This document shows positions 1 through 5,141 of a stretch of 5,141 nt of DNA, piece after piece. Within the stretch, counting starts at the first letter, position 1. Every line of letters begins with the position of its first letter. The stretch is from NCBI GenBank assembly GCA_031267545.1, contig JAIRYU010000053.1, positions 1-5,141 on the forward strand, read 5' to 3'. This DNA comes from Holosporales bacterium. GTDB lineage: Bacteria > Pseudomonadota > Alphaproteobacteria > RUG11792. The notes under the pieces are model-generated. The model had not been told where the DNA came from and made no database searches. It saw nothing but the letters and a program-made list of their open reading frames with translations. A program made the translations under genes and the position numbers.

Positions 1-362
1 CTTTAACTGAACGCGCTACAACTGATGTAGCGCATGGGAATCACAACGTCGACCACGCGGGGACAATGTGGCGTAGGAATCCGGATGTTCCTGGCAGCAT
101 ACCTAGACACGCTCCTCCCGCATGGGAGTATCCCTGGAAAACAAGCAGCAGCGGCAGCGAGAGTGATGTAGGGAAAAAAGATGATACGATCTACATCGAG
201 CTCGAGAGTGAGAGTGAGCGTGATACAGAGGAAGAAGACGAATCGAATTACTACGATGAAGGCGACATCACTAAAGTAGATAACTCCACAAGAGACATCC
301 AGCCTGGCGTAGCGGGAGAGAATCCGAGTGACGACGGTTACGAGAGCGATAACGAACGTTAA
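1..362 (+). CDS. C-terminal part of an unidentified protein with an acidic disordered tail (5' end off window)
   Basis: The reading frame is open from base 3 to a TAA at 360-362, so 119 residues are visible. There is an ATG at 66, but its only Shine-Dalgarno-like run (GGGGA) sits just 2-3 bases away and the frame has no stop upstream. I therefore read it as the end of a longer gene and not as a 98-residue protein. The visible part has no hydrophobic segment and no recognisable domain. A Pro/Trp/Arg-containing stretch is followed by a strongly acidic, low-complexity region rich in Ser, Glu and Asp, with repeated Glu-Ser pairs and several Tyr residues in acidic surroundings (for example TIYIELE, NYYDEGD, DGYESD). 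Such tails are intrinsically disordered. Function is unknown. If the Met at 66 were the true start it would be a small acidic orphan protein. The same-strand neighbour lepA begins 111 bases downstream. Confidence 0.6.
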   Translation, partial: LTERATTDVAHGNHNVDHAGTMWRRNPDVPGSIPRHAPPAWEYPWKTSSSGSESDVGKKDDTIYIELESESERDTEEEDESNYYDEGDITKVDNSTRDIQPGVAGENPSDDGYESDNER

Positions 363-473
363 TCGCGGTCCTATATGTTTTTAATGTAATGGGGGTCTGT
401 AAGTTTGCGGCTCCCGTTGCGCATTAGAATCTGATATCATCTGACCGTCATTAAGCGCCGCGTACATAAGGTA

Positions 474-2267
474 ATGAACCACATTAGAAACTTCTCAATA
501 ATAGCTCATATCGATCACGGAAAATCTACGCTGGCAGATAGGATGATAGAAATCTGCGGCGGACTGGATAAAAGGGAGATGAAAACCCAGGTACTCGACT
601 CGATGGATATCGAAAGAGAAAGGGGGATAACGATTAAGGCCCAGACTGTCCGGCTAACGTACATAGCTCTCAACGGTAAGACGTATATACTGAATCTTAT
701 AGACACGCCTGGACACGTTGACTTTGCGTATGAGGTAAGTCGTTCGCTTACCGCGTGCGAGGGATCTATCCTCGTTGTTGACGCCGCGCAAGGAGTTGAG
801 GCTCAGACATTGGCTAATGTGTATCAGGCATTTGACTGCAATCACGAGATAATTCCGGTGTTAAACAAGGTTGACTTGCCGGCTGCAGACGTCGAGGCCG
901 TTAAGCTACAAATAAGCGAGGTCATAGGGCTCGATACCAGCGACACAATTGCAATCTCCGCGAAAAATGGAAGTGGTGTGAGAGATGTCCTGGAGGCTAT
1001 AGTACATTCCCTACCGGCCCCCAATCCAATCAACGCTGGCGGACTCTGTGCGATGCTAGTTGATAGTTGGTACGATCAGTACCTTGGCGTCGTCATACTA
1101 GCCAGGGTATTTGATGGAGAAATCTGCGCTGGAATGAGGATAAAAATGGCCGCCACAGGAGCCTCTTATACAGTCGATAATGTCGGATATTTTCTTCCGA
1201 AGAAAACGGTAACGGATAAATTGAAGGCCGGAGAAGTTGGATTTATCACGGCCAGCATTAAAGACATTTCCGATTGTAATGTGGGGGATACGATTACCGA
1301 AGAAAGGGCTCCTTGCCCAAAAATTCTACAAGGATTCAAACCATCGATTCCTGTTGTTTTTTGTGGCATATTTCCGCTTGATTCATCAGAGTTCGAGAAA
1401 CTAAAGGAGAGCTTCCAGAAGTTGCACCTGAACGATTCGAGCTTTAGTTACGAGCTGGAAACATCAGCAGCTCTCGGATTTGGGTTTCGTTGCGGATTTT
1501 TGGGACTTCTTCATCTTGAAATTATCCAGGAGAGATTGGACAGAGAGTTCAATGTCGACATAATAACCACGGCTCCGAGTGTCATATACAACATCTTCCT
1601 CACGAATGGTCAGATGATAAAATTGCATAATCCAGTTGAGATGCCGGATGTCGTCAAAATTAGTAAAATTGAGGAACCGTGGATTAGGGCGACGATAATG
1701 GTCCCAGAAACGTATATAGGAAATGTCCTGGCCCTCTGCGAAGATAAACGGGGAGAACAAGTAGATATTCGCTTTACTGGAAACAGAGCAGTGCTTCAGT
1801 ATTTGCTCCCGCTCAACGAGGTTGTTTTCGATTTTTATGATAGACTGAAATCGTCAACAAAGGGATATGCGTCGTTTGATTATCAACCGACAGAGTACAG
1901 AGAGGGTGATCTTGTGAGAGTGACGATACTCGTGAATGCAGAACCGGTAGATGCGCTGTCGATGGTTGTTCACAGGAGCAAGGCCGAGAAGCGCGGCAGA
2001 GCGCTTTGTTCAAAGTTAAAGGATCTAATTCCAAAGCAACTTTTTAAGATTGCGATTCAGGCGGCAATCGGCGGGAAGATCATCGCAAGAGAGACGGTGT
2101 CGGCATTACGAAAAGACGTCTTGGCTAAGTGCTATGGAGGCGATATTACGCGTAAGCGCAAACTCCTTGATAAACAGAAGGAAGGGAAGAAGAGAATGCG
2201 GCAATTTGGAGATGTGGAAATTCCACAGAAGGCATTTATAGAAGCCCTTAAGATTTCGGATGATTAG
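474..2267 (+). CDS. lepA: Elongation factor 4 (LepA), ribosome back-translocating GTPase
   Basis: LepA is a cytoplasmic translational GTPase that binds the ribosome, can reverse translocation and influences translation fidelity and initiation. At 597 residues it has the usual family length. All GTPase motifs are visible: G1 AHIDHGKST (11-19), G2 ERGITIK (49-55), G3 DTPGH (77-81), G4 NKVD (131-134) and G5 SAK (162-164). EF-G-like domains follow, including the conserved RCGFLGLLHLEIIQERLDRE region near residues 340-360. The end carries the LepA-specific C-terminal domain with the hallmarks ALRKDVLAKCYGGDI and RKRKLLDKQKEGKKRM, which separates it from EF-G and TypA. The ATG is fixed by the family N-terminus (MNHIRNFSIIAHIDHGKST) and by a TAAGG two bases upstream, a rather short spacing. 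I see no convincing promoter hexamers or terminator in the 363-473 gap. The stop overlaps the next gene by 8 bases, suggesting coupling. No key residue is missing. Confidence 0.98.
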   Translation: MNHIRNFSIIAHIDHGKSTLADRMIEICGGLDKREMKTQVLDSMDIERERGITIKAQTVRLTYIALNGKTYILNLIDTPGHVDFAYEVSRSLTACEGSILVVDAAQGVEAQTLANVYQAFDCNHEIIPVLNKVDLPAADVEAVKLQISEVIGLDTSDTIAISAKNGSGVRDVLEAIVHSLPAPNPINAGGLCAMLVDSWYDQYLGVVILARVFDGEICAGMRIKMAATGASYTVDNVGYFLPKKTVTDKLKAGEVGFITASIKDISDCNVGDTITEERAPCPKILQGFKPSIPVVFCGIFPLDSSEFEKLKESFQKLHLNDSSFSYELETSAALGFGFRCGFLGLLHLEIIQERLDREFNVDIITTAPSVIYNIFLTNGQMIKLHNPVEMPDVVKISKIEEPWIRATIMVPETYIGNVLALCEDKRGEQVDIRFTGNRAVLQYLLPLNEVVFDFYDRLKSSTKGYASFDYQPTEYREGDLVRVTILVNAEPVDALSMVVHRSKAEKRGRALCSKLKDLIPKQLFKIAIQAAIGGKIIARETVSALRKDVLAKCYGGDITRKRKLLDKQKEGKKRMRQFGDVEIPQKAFIEALKISDD

Positions 2268-2595
2268 GATGGTTATAAGGATCGTAAGATCTTTACTTCT
2301 AATAGATATTATAAGCGCCCTACTCGTTGGGATTAGGAGCTGCCTTAGAAGGCCGGTTACAAGAGATATCCCTACGCCAGCGCGCGCTCCGCAAAGAATG
2401 TTAGTCGTTACATCAGAAAAATGTATCGGCTGTAGAGCCTGTGAAAATAGTTGCCCATGCGGAGCAATAAAAATAAAGGAGGCAGGTAAATACACCTGGG
2501 AGGCTGAGAAATGCGCGTTCTGTCGACTGTGCGAAAGATCATGCAAAAACGGAGCTATCGCGATATTATCCGATAGACGCCTTAATGATGGTTAA
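2260..2595 (+). CDS. 2x[4Fe-4S] ferredoxin-like protein, resembling hydrogenase subunits EchF/HycF/MbhN
   Basis: This 111-residue protein has two complete [4Fe-4S] motifs: Cys55-x2-Cys58-x2-Cys61-x3-Cys65-Pro, and Cys85-x2-Cys88-x2-Cys91-x3-Cys95 followed by Lys in place of the usual Pro. An extra Cys67 gives the CPCGAI variant. The first 25 or so residues are hydrophobic with several Arg (MIRMVIRIVRSLLLIDIISALL), which could be an amphipathic or membrane-contacting helix. A RRPVTRDIP segment (30-38) before the cluster region matches the KPxTxxYP segment known from small ferredoxin subunits of group 4 membrane-bound hydrogenases and related NuoI-like proteins. An electron-transfer role is secure; the partner is not. 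No hydrogenase or complex I subunit lies nearby. It starts inside the end of lepA (8-base overlap; a second ATG at 2269 directly follows the lepA stop) and ends 5 bases before tpiA, so it sits mid-operon. A simple soluble ferredoxin is the alternative. Confidence 0.85.
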   Translation: MIRMVIRIVRSLLLIDIISALLVGIRSCLRRPVTRDIPTPARAPQRMLVVTSEKCIGCRACENSCPCGAIKIKEAGKYTWEAEKCAFCRLCERSCKNGAIAILSDRRLNDG

Positions 2596-2600
2596 CGTAA

Positions 2601-3284
2601 ATGACTAAGCTCGTTATCTGCAACTGGAAAATGAACGGCAGTGTCCAGTTGGTAGATTCATTCATTTCTTCATTGCCTCAGTCTAATGATTCTTGTTGGA
2701 ATTTAGTAATAGCCATGCCTCACGTATTTTTGTCGTACGTAAACTCCAAAAGTCCGCGCTTCAAACTTGCTGCTCAAGACTGCTCCATTTATGGCGGATT
2801 TGGCGCTCGCACAGGAGAGATATCTGCGGATATACTAGCAAGTATCGGGGTCGAATATATAATCGTTGGGCATAGCGAACGCAGAGCTCATGGCGACGAC
2901 GTAGAATCAGTCTATGCCAAGATGGAAAATGCGGTACGTTGCAATATTACTCCGATTCTATGCGTATCAGACGATTATGAATCGCAGATTACAAATCGTA
3001 CGGAGGAACTTTTGCGCAGACGACGCGACGCCGTCATACTGGCATACGAACCAGTTTCCGCAATAGGAACCGGCGTTACTCCCAGCATTGACGACATACG
3101 AGAGACGATAACGCGCTTGCGATCAAGATATGGCGTGAACTCGATCGCGTATGGAGGAAGCGTCACTTCCGACAACGCCCAGGACGTCATGGGAATAAAT
3201 GGAATATCCGGAGCGCTCGTGGGCGGAGCAAGCCTAAAACTCCGCGAGTTGTCGGCAATCCTGAATCCGCGGGAATTCATATAA
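2601..3284 (+). CDS. tpiA: Triosephosphate isomerase, short divergent form
   Basis: This cytoplasmic TIM-barrel enzyme interconverts dihydroxyacetone phosphate and glyceraldehyde 3-phosphate. The catalytic set is present: Asn8 and Lys10 in NWKMNG, His91 in VGHSERR, and Glu150 in AYEP. Phosphate-gripping elements are also kept: the loop-6 tip AIGTG (154-158), YGGSV (184-188) and the terminal GALVGGASLK (204-213). It has 227 residues against about 250 for typical bacterial enzymes. Most of the shortening lies between the Cys121 strand and Glu150 (29 residues apart, against 39 in the chicken enzyme), plus a shorter C-terminus. Two usually invariant sites differ: the loop-6 hinge reads EPVSAIGTG with Ser153 in place of Trp, and the CVGE/CIGE element reads CVSD. 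The frame is uninterrupted and the active site is complete, so I expect it to be functional though divergent. The ATG follows the ferredoxin stop by 5 bases and has no good Shine-Dalgarno, suggesting coupled reinitiation. Confidence 0.96.
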   Translation: MTKLVICNWKMNGSVQLVDSFISSLPQSNDSCWNLVIAMPHVFLSYVNSKSPRFKLAAQDCSIYGGFGARTGEISADILASIGVEYIIVGHSERRAHGDDVESVYAKMENAVRCNITPILCVSDDYESQITNRTEELLRRRRDAVILAYEPVSAIGTGVTPSIDDIRETITRLRSRYGVNSIAYGGSVTSDNAQDVMGINGISGALVGGASLKLRELSAILNPREFI

Positions 3285-3355
3285 CAAGAGCTCCATACGC
3301 GCAAGCATATGGAAATCGATCGCATTGTAGCGCTAGGATTGTCTTCAGTTACGTT

Positions 3356-4246
3356 TTGTCGGGATCTGCTGGCAACGTGGAATCTTTGGTATGTGATATC
3401 GTAATATTAACCGTGACGCTTTTGTCGTTCATAGTAGGATGGGTACGCGGAGCTACAAAGGAAATTTTGGCAATCATCTCCTGGGTGGGAGGCGTGTATC
3501 TTACCGTCACAATTTTCCCTCATGCGCGGGGATTTGTTAGGGATTATATAAAACACGGCCTTATTGCGGATTTTGTAACCGTATGCGGACTGTTTGTCGC
3601 TCTACTAACAGTATTTAGCGTAGTTAATCATTTATGCTTAAACGTTGTTAAAGAAAGCATGTTAAAGTCAGCGGACAAGGTTCTGGGAGGGATGTTTGGA
3701 ATAATTCGCGGAATTGCGATTTTAGCTGTGGTTGATATCGTTCTAAGCCAGTGCTTTAACGAGACGCCGGAGTTAATTAGGAGTTCGAAATTGCGTCCTA
3801 CAGTTAGCGGGATCGCGAACGTAATCCTTCTGCTTTTGCCGGATAGCGTACAATGTAAAGTAGTGGAACATATGTCGCAAATTAGGAAACAGAGCTTCCT
3901 TGATTTTATTAAGAATAATGTCATCGGCGAAATTGCAGCTGAAGCAGAAGACCATTCAATAGGAACAAACGCAATTGCCAGCTATGAGGCGCATGTAACT
4001 GACGACGCCACAAGCGATACTAACAGCGCTGAGGAGGCCGAAGTAAGCGGCGTAGGCTCTGAAGCCGGATCAGACAATAATTTGAAACAACGAGAACAGA
4101 CAGCCAGAGATTTGGCTAAGCTAGAACCGAAACGTAATCCGAGTAGTAGCCCAAGTAGGAATGTTGACACAACAACCACTGGAGCCCCTCGCGAGCAAGA
4201 AATGAATGATATGAACAGGGTATTAGACTCAATTATGAATAAGTAG
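3356..4246 (+). CDS. CvpA-family inner membrane protein with long hydrophilic C-terminal tail
   Basis: CvpA proteins are inner membrane proteins named for colicin V production; their general role is not settled. The N-terminal half shows about four hydrophobic segments (near residues 12-30, 36-52, 68-90 and 109-130). It has the family pattern: an opening strand with D-IVIL, then GWVRGATKEIL, then SADKVLGGMFGIIRG (105-119). Residues from about 175 onward are hydrophilic and rich in Ala, Ser, Glu, Asp and Asn. They end in a short helix-like NDMNRVLDSIMNK, similar in place to the conserved C-terminal LDRLI element of many alphaproteobacterial CvpA proteins. The start is uncertain: no ATG fits. 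TTG 3356 gives 296 residues, GTG 3377 and TTG 3386 are shorter options, and TTG 3386 best matches the usual family start just before the D-IVIL strand. The Shine-Dalgarno support is weak for all three. It lies 71 bases after tpiA and may share its transcript. Confidence 0.88.
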   Translation: MSGSAGNVESLVCDIVILTVTLLSFIVGWVRGATKEILAIISWVGGVYLTVTIFPHARGFVRDYIKHGLIADFVTVCGLFVALLTVFSVVNHLCLNVVKESMLKSADKVLGGMFGIIRGIAILAVVDIVLSQCFNETPELIRSSKLRPTVSGIANVILLLLPDSVQCKVVEHMSQIRKQSFLDFIKNNVIGEIAAEAEDHSIGTNAIASYEAHVTDDATSDTNSAEEAEVSGVGSEAGSDNNLKQREQTARDLAKLEPKRNPSSSPSRNVDTTTTGAPREQEMNDMNRVLDSIMNK

Positions 4247-4260
4247 AAATACCTCGTCTT

Positions 4261-4292
4261 GGAATTCGGGATGGGATCTATGAACGGATTCC
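4261..4292 (+). terminator. Possible weak terminator hairpin after cvpA
   Basis: GGAATTCG (4261-4268) can pair with CGGATTCC (4285-4292), giving an 8-base-pair stem with one T-G wobble and a 16-base loop, 14 bases after the cvpA stop. A T-rich run (AATAATTTTGATTTTTAA) starts about 8 bases past the stem and not immediately after it. It is therefore not a classic intrinsic terminator, and it could be only an RNA 3'-end stabilising hairpin or chance. Confidence 0.25.
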
Positions 4293-4327
4293 TAGCTTGC
4301 AATAATTTTGATTTTTAAGGTTTCGAA

Positions 4328-4435
4328 ATGTGGCTGGCTTTGCATGCTGCTCTGAGCGCTGCGTCGGCTCGTTTTGAGTACAACGCGGACATTTTGGATT
4401 CAAACTTTAAAAAAATATCAACAGCGTTTCAATAA
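4328..4435 (+). CDS. Possible small ORF of 35 codons, unrecognised
   Basis: An ATG at 4328 is preceded by AAGG (4317-4320) at a good 7-base spacing and runs 35 codons to a TAA at 4433-4435. The product begins MWLALHAALSAASARFEY, an Ala/Leu-rich hydrophobic start without the usual basic N-region of a signal peptide, and ends polar. It matches nothing I recognise. The first half is noticeably more GC-rich than the flanks, so it could be a gene remnant or a real small protein. An ORF this short is common by chance, and only the Shine-Dalgarno supports it. Confidence 0.2.
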   Translation: MWLALHAALSAASARFEYNADILDSNFKKISTAFQ

Positions 4436-4525
4436 CGTTGGCGCTGACATGATCAATAACAATCAAAGGAAACGCGGCCTATAGCGATCTTCTAAAAATG
4501 AATGGAACATCGGAAAAACGCCATA

Positions 4526-4570
4526 TTATCGAGTTTTTTCTATCGCTCAAAAATTGAGCAAATACGATAA
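4526..4570. repeat. Nested inverted repeats beside the DnaA boxes
   Basis: GCTCAA (4545-4550) and TTGAGC (4554-4559) form a perfect 6-base-pair inverted repeat around an AAA loop. Around it, TTATCG (4526-4531) is the exact reverse complement of CGATAA (4565-4570). No T-tract follows the hairpin on either strand, so it does not read as an intrinsic terminator. A protein-binding palindrome or a structural part of an origin is possible. Confidence 0.45.
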
Positions 4571-4600
4571 ACTATGCGTATGAGGCCGATCCGAATGGCC

Positions 4601-4645
4601 AAAAAATTTTTTATTCACAGAGTTATCCACACCTTTGGTGAATAA
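4601..4645 (+). promoter_or_regulatory. DnaA-box cluster with A6T6 tract; candidate replication origin element
   Basis: Two perfect matches to the DnaA-box consensus TTATNCACA lie in direct orientation with starts 12 bases apart: TTATTCACA at 4611-4619 and TTATCCACA (identical to the strong E. coli R1-type box) at 4623-4631. A third, inverted box GGTGAATAA at 4637-4645 differs from consensus only at its outermost base. Directly left is an A6T6 tract (4601-4612) that overlaps the first box and would be easily melted or bent. The box matches are read directly; the origin role is inferred. In favour: the boxes are clustered, lie in non-coding DNA and adjoin AT-rich sequence. Against: only three boxes are present, no origin-neighbour gene such as dnaA, hemE, gidA or parAB is in view, and the lepA-cvpA genes point toward the site, so they would meet a leftward fork head-on. 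A DnaA-regulated promoter or titration site is an alternative. Confidence 0.6.
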
Positions 4646-4697
4646 CGCAGAAACGTCGCGAGCGCGCCTGCTAGGCCCAAGTTAGATCGACGAATAA

Positions 4698-5141
4698 TTG
4701 TGTGAGGCAGAAACAATTCAAAGGCAGATTATATCCATACAAGGGGGTAGACCTCCCAAGATTAGTCACTACACGTACTTTTGTACGATGCGCTTATGGC
4801 GCCAAGGCGCTCATTGCCTTGGAGGAATTGTCCTAAAGAGTATGGCTCCTAGCACGCCATATACATACGGTTTAAAAGGTGGAGTGAAAACGGTCTATTC
4901 TGGATAATTTTAAATGAGATAAAGCAGAAGAAGTTAGCGGAGCTTAGTGTGGTTTTCATAGACTCAACTACAGTGAAGCTGCATAAACATGGTTATGGAT
5001 CTTAAAAAAATAAGGATCTACAAACTATCAGTAAAAATGTAGCTGGCAAAGCGCGAGGTTTGGTATTATGCATTGGACGAGATTTTGCATTCCCGATTCG
5101 AGTCAGAAGACCGGCAATATCGTACGATTTCGATGATGGCT
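4698..5141 (+). pseudogene. Decayed IS5-family transposase, 3' end beyond window
   Basis: Pieces of an IS5-family (DDE) transposase appear in order but in a broken frame. GGRPPKIS is encoded at about 4740-4763, then a frame change occurs around 4810-4817. The next frame gives PWRNCPKEYGS (4817-4849), a TAG at 4850-4852, then HAIYIRFKRWSENGLFWIIL, then VVFIDSTTVKLHKHGYGS with the expected first catalytic Asp at 4961-4963. A TAA at 5003-5005 beside an A7 run follows, then DLQTISKNVAG and a degraded GRDFAFPIRV...DFDDG to the edge. The intact-family pattern would be GRPP, RTGAPWRDLPE-YG-W, RF-RW, IDSTxVK-H-HG, then GLTTKIH. Two stops and one frameshift make it inactive unless rescued. The true N-terminus and the left terminal inverted repeat are not identifiable, so the element boundary is uncertain and the transposase start could lie somewhat upstream. 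Confidence 0.85.
4698..5141 (+). mobile_element. Remnant of an IS5-family insertion sequence, left boundary approximate
   Basis: The element is recognised only from its transposase fragments. No terminal inverted repeat or target duplication can be assigned, because the right end is outside the window and the left end is not distinct. It lies about 50 bases right of the DnaA-box cluster, and insertion there may have separated that cluster from its original right-hand neighbour. Confidence 0.65.

Larger units (their letters stand above)
4247..4697. other. Gene-poor intergenic region with origin-like motifs
   Basis: About 450 bases separate cvpA from the decayed transposase, and no conserved protein is visible on either strand. 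From left to right it holds a hairpin (4261-4292), a possible 35-codon ORF (4328-4435), a perfect short inverted repeat (4545-4559) inside a wider TTATCG/CGATAA pair, and an A6T6 tract joined to a cluster of DnaA boxes (4601-4645). I see no tRNA-like T-loop signature. Base composition is uneven, with a GC-rich patch around 4330-4400 and AT-rich DNA around 4400-4435 and 4525-4620. Confidence 0.75.

Noticed and set aside
417..440. TTGCGC and TATCAT as a lepA promoter
   Set aside because: The hexamers are only 12 bases apart, too short for a sigma-70 promoter, and neither is a strong match. No other pair in 363-473 is convincing.
2106..2546. A 146-codon antisense open frame across the lepA end and the ferredoxin gene
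   Set aside because: It lies opposite two well-supported genes with clear motifs, has no recognisable domain, and is best explained as a shadow frame.
3309..3404. A 31-codon ATG ORF between tpiA and cvpA, overlapping the cvpA start in another frame
   Set aside because: It has no good Shine-Dalgarno and no recognisable features, and it does not resemble a CvpA N-terminus that a frameshift could restore. The cvpA N-terminus already looks complete in its own frame.
4265..4278. TTCGGGATGGGATC resembles the complement of the conserved loop of 5S rRNA on the minus strand
   Set aside because: The flanks do not continue the 5S pattern or form its helices, and a full gene would run into the cvpA coding region. 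At best it is a tiny fragment, more likely chance.
4421..4446. CAGCG...CGCTG inverted pair as a terminator
   Set aside because: The stem is only 5 base pairs with a 15-base loop, and no T-tract follows it.
4451..4688. Four GATC sites across the origin-like region as a Dam/SeqA signal
   Set aside because: The density is only a few-fold above chance, and if this is an alphaproteobacterium, Dam-SeqA control is not expected.
4698..4907. A 69-codon open frame that could be called an intact hypothetical gene
   Set aside because: Its start matches transposase sequence (GGRPPKIS), but its end is the wrong frame of that transposase, whose real continuation (PWRNCPKEYGS...) lies in another frame. It is part of the pseudogene.

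Overview
The window carries a run of same-strand bacterial genes (+), then a gene-poor stretch with origin-like DnaA boxes, and ends inside a decayed insertion sequence. Base composition is mixed, roughly mid-40s percent GC by eye. Tight gene packing, a compact triosephosphate isomerase, and IS decay beside non-coding DNA suggest a reduced, probably host-associated proteobacterium. An alphaproteobacterial endosymbiont (Rickettsiales or Holosporales type) is my best guess. It is an inference from gene content and style, not a demonstrated placement.

Layout. Bases 1-362 hold the 3' end of a gene entering from the left, encoding a very acidic, disordered Ser/Glu/Asp-rich tail. After a 111-base gap comes lepA (elongation factor 4, 474-2267), complete and canonical. 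Its last 8 bases overlap a short 2x[4Fe-4S] ferredoxin gene (2260-2595), whose closest resemblance in motif layout is to the small ferredoxin subunits of group 4 [NiFe] hydrogenases (EchF/HycF/MbhN type). Five bases later starts tpiA (2601-3284), a short triosephosphate isomerase that keeps its catalytic residues but has changed several usually fixed positions. A CvpA-family membrane protein (about 3356-4246, non-ATG start) follows after 71 bases. lepA, the ferredoxin gene and tpiA look like one translationally coupled unit, with cvpA possibly cotranscribed. The products (ribosome back-translocation, electron transfer, glycolysis, membrane protein) do not form one obvious pathway.

From 4247 to about 4697 there is no convincing gene. 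This stretch holds a hairpin just after cvpA, a possible 35-codon small ORF with a Shine-Dalgarno, a perfect inverted repeat, and an A6T6 tract abutting two perfect DnaA boxes (TTATTCACA and TTATCCACA) plus a one-mismatch inverted third box. This is the most interesting part of the window and is a candidate replication origin or DnaA-controlled site. From about 4698 to the right edge lies an IS5-family transposase pseudogene with a frameshift and two in-frame stops.
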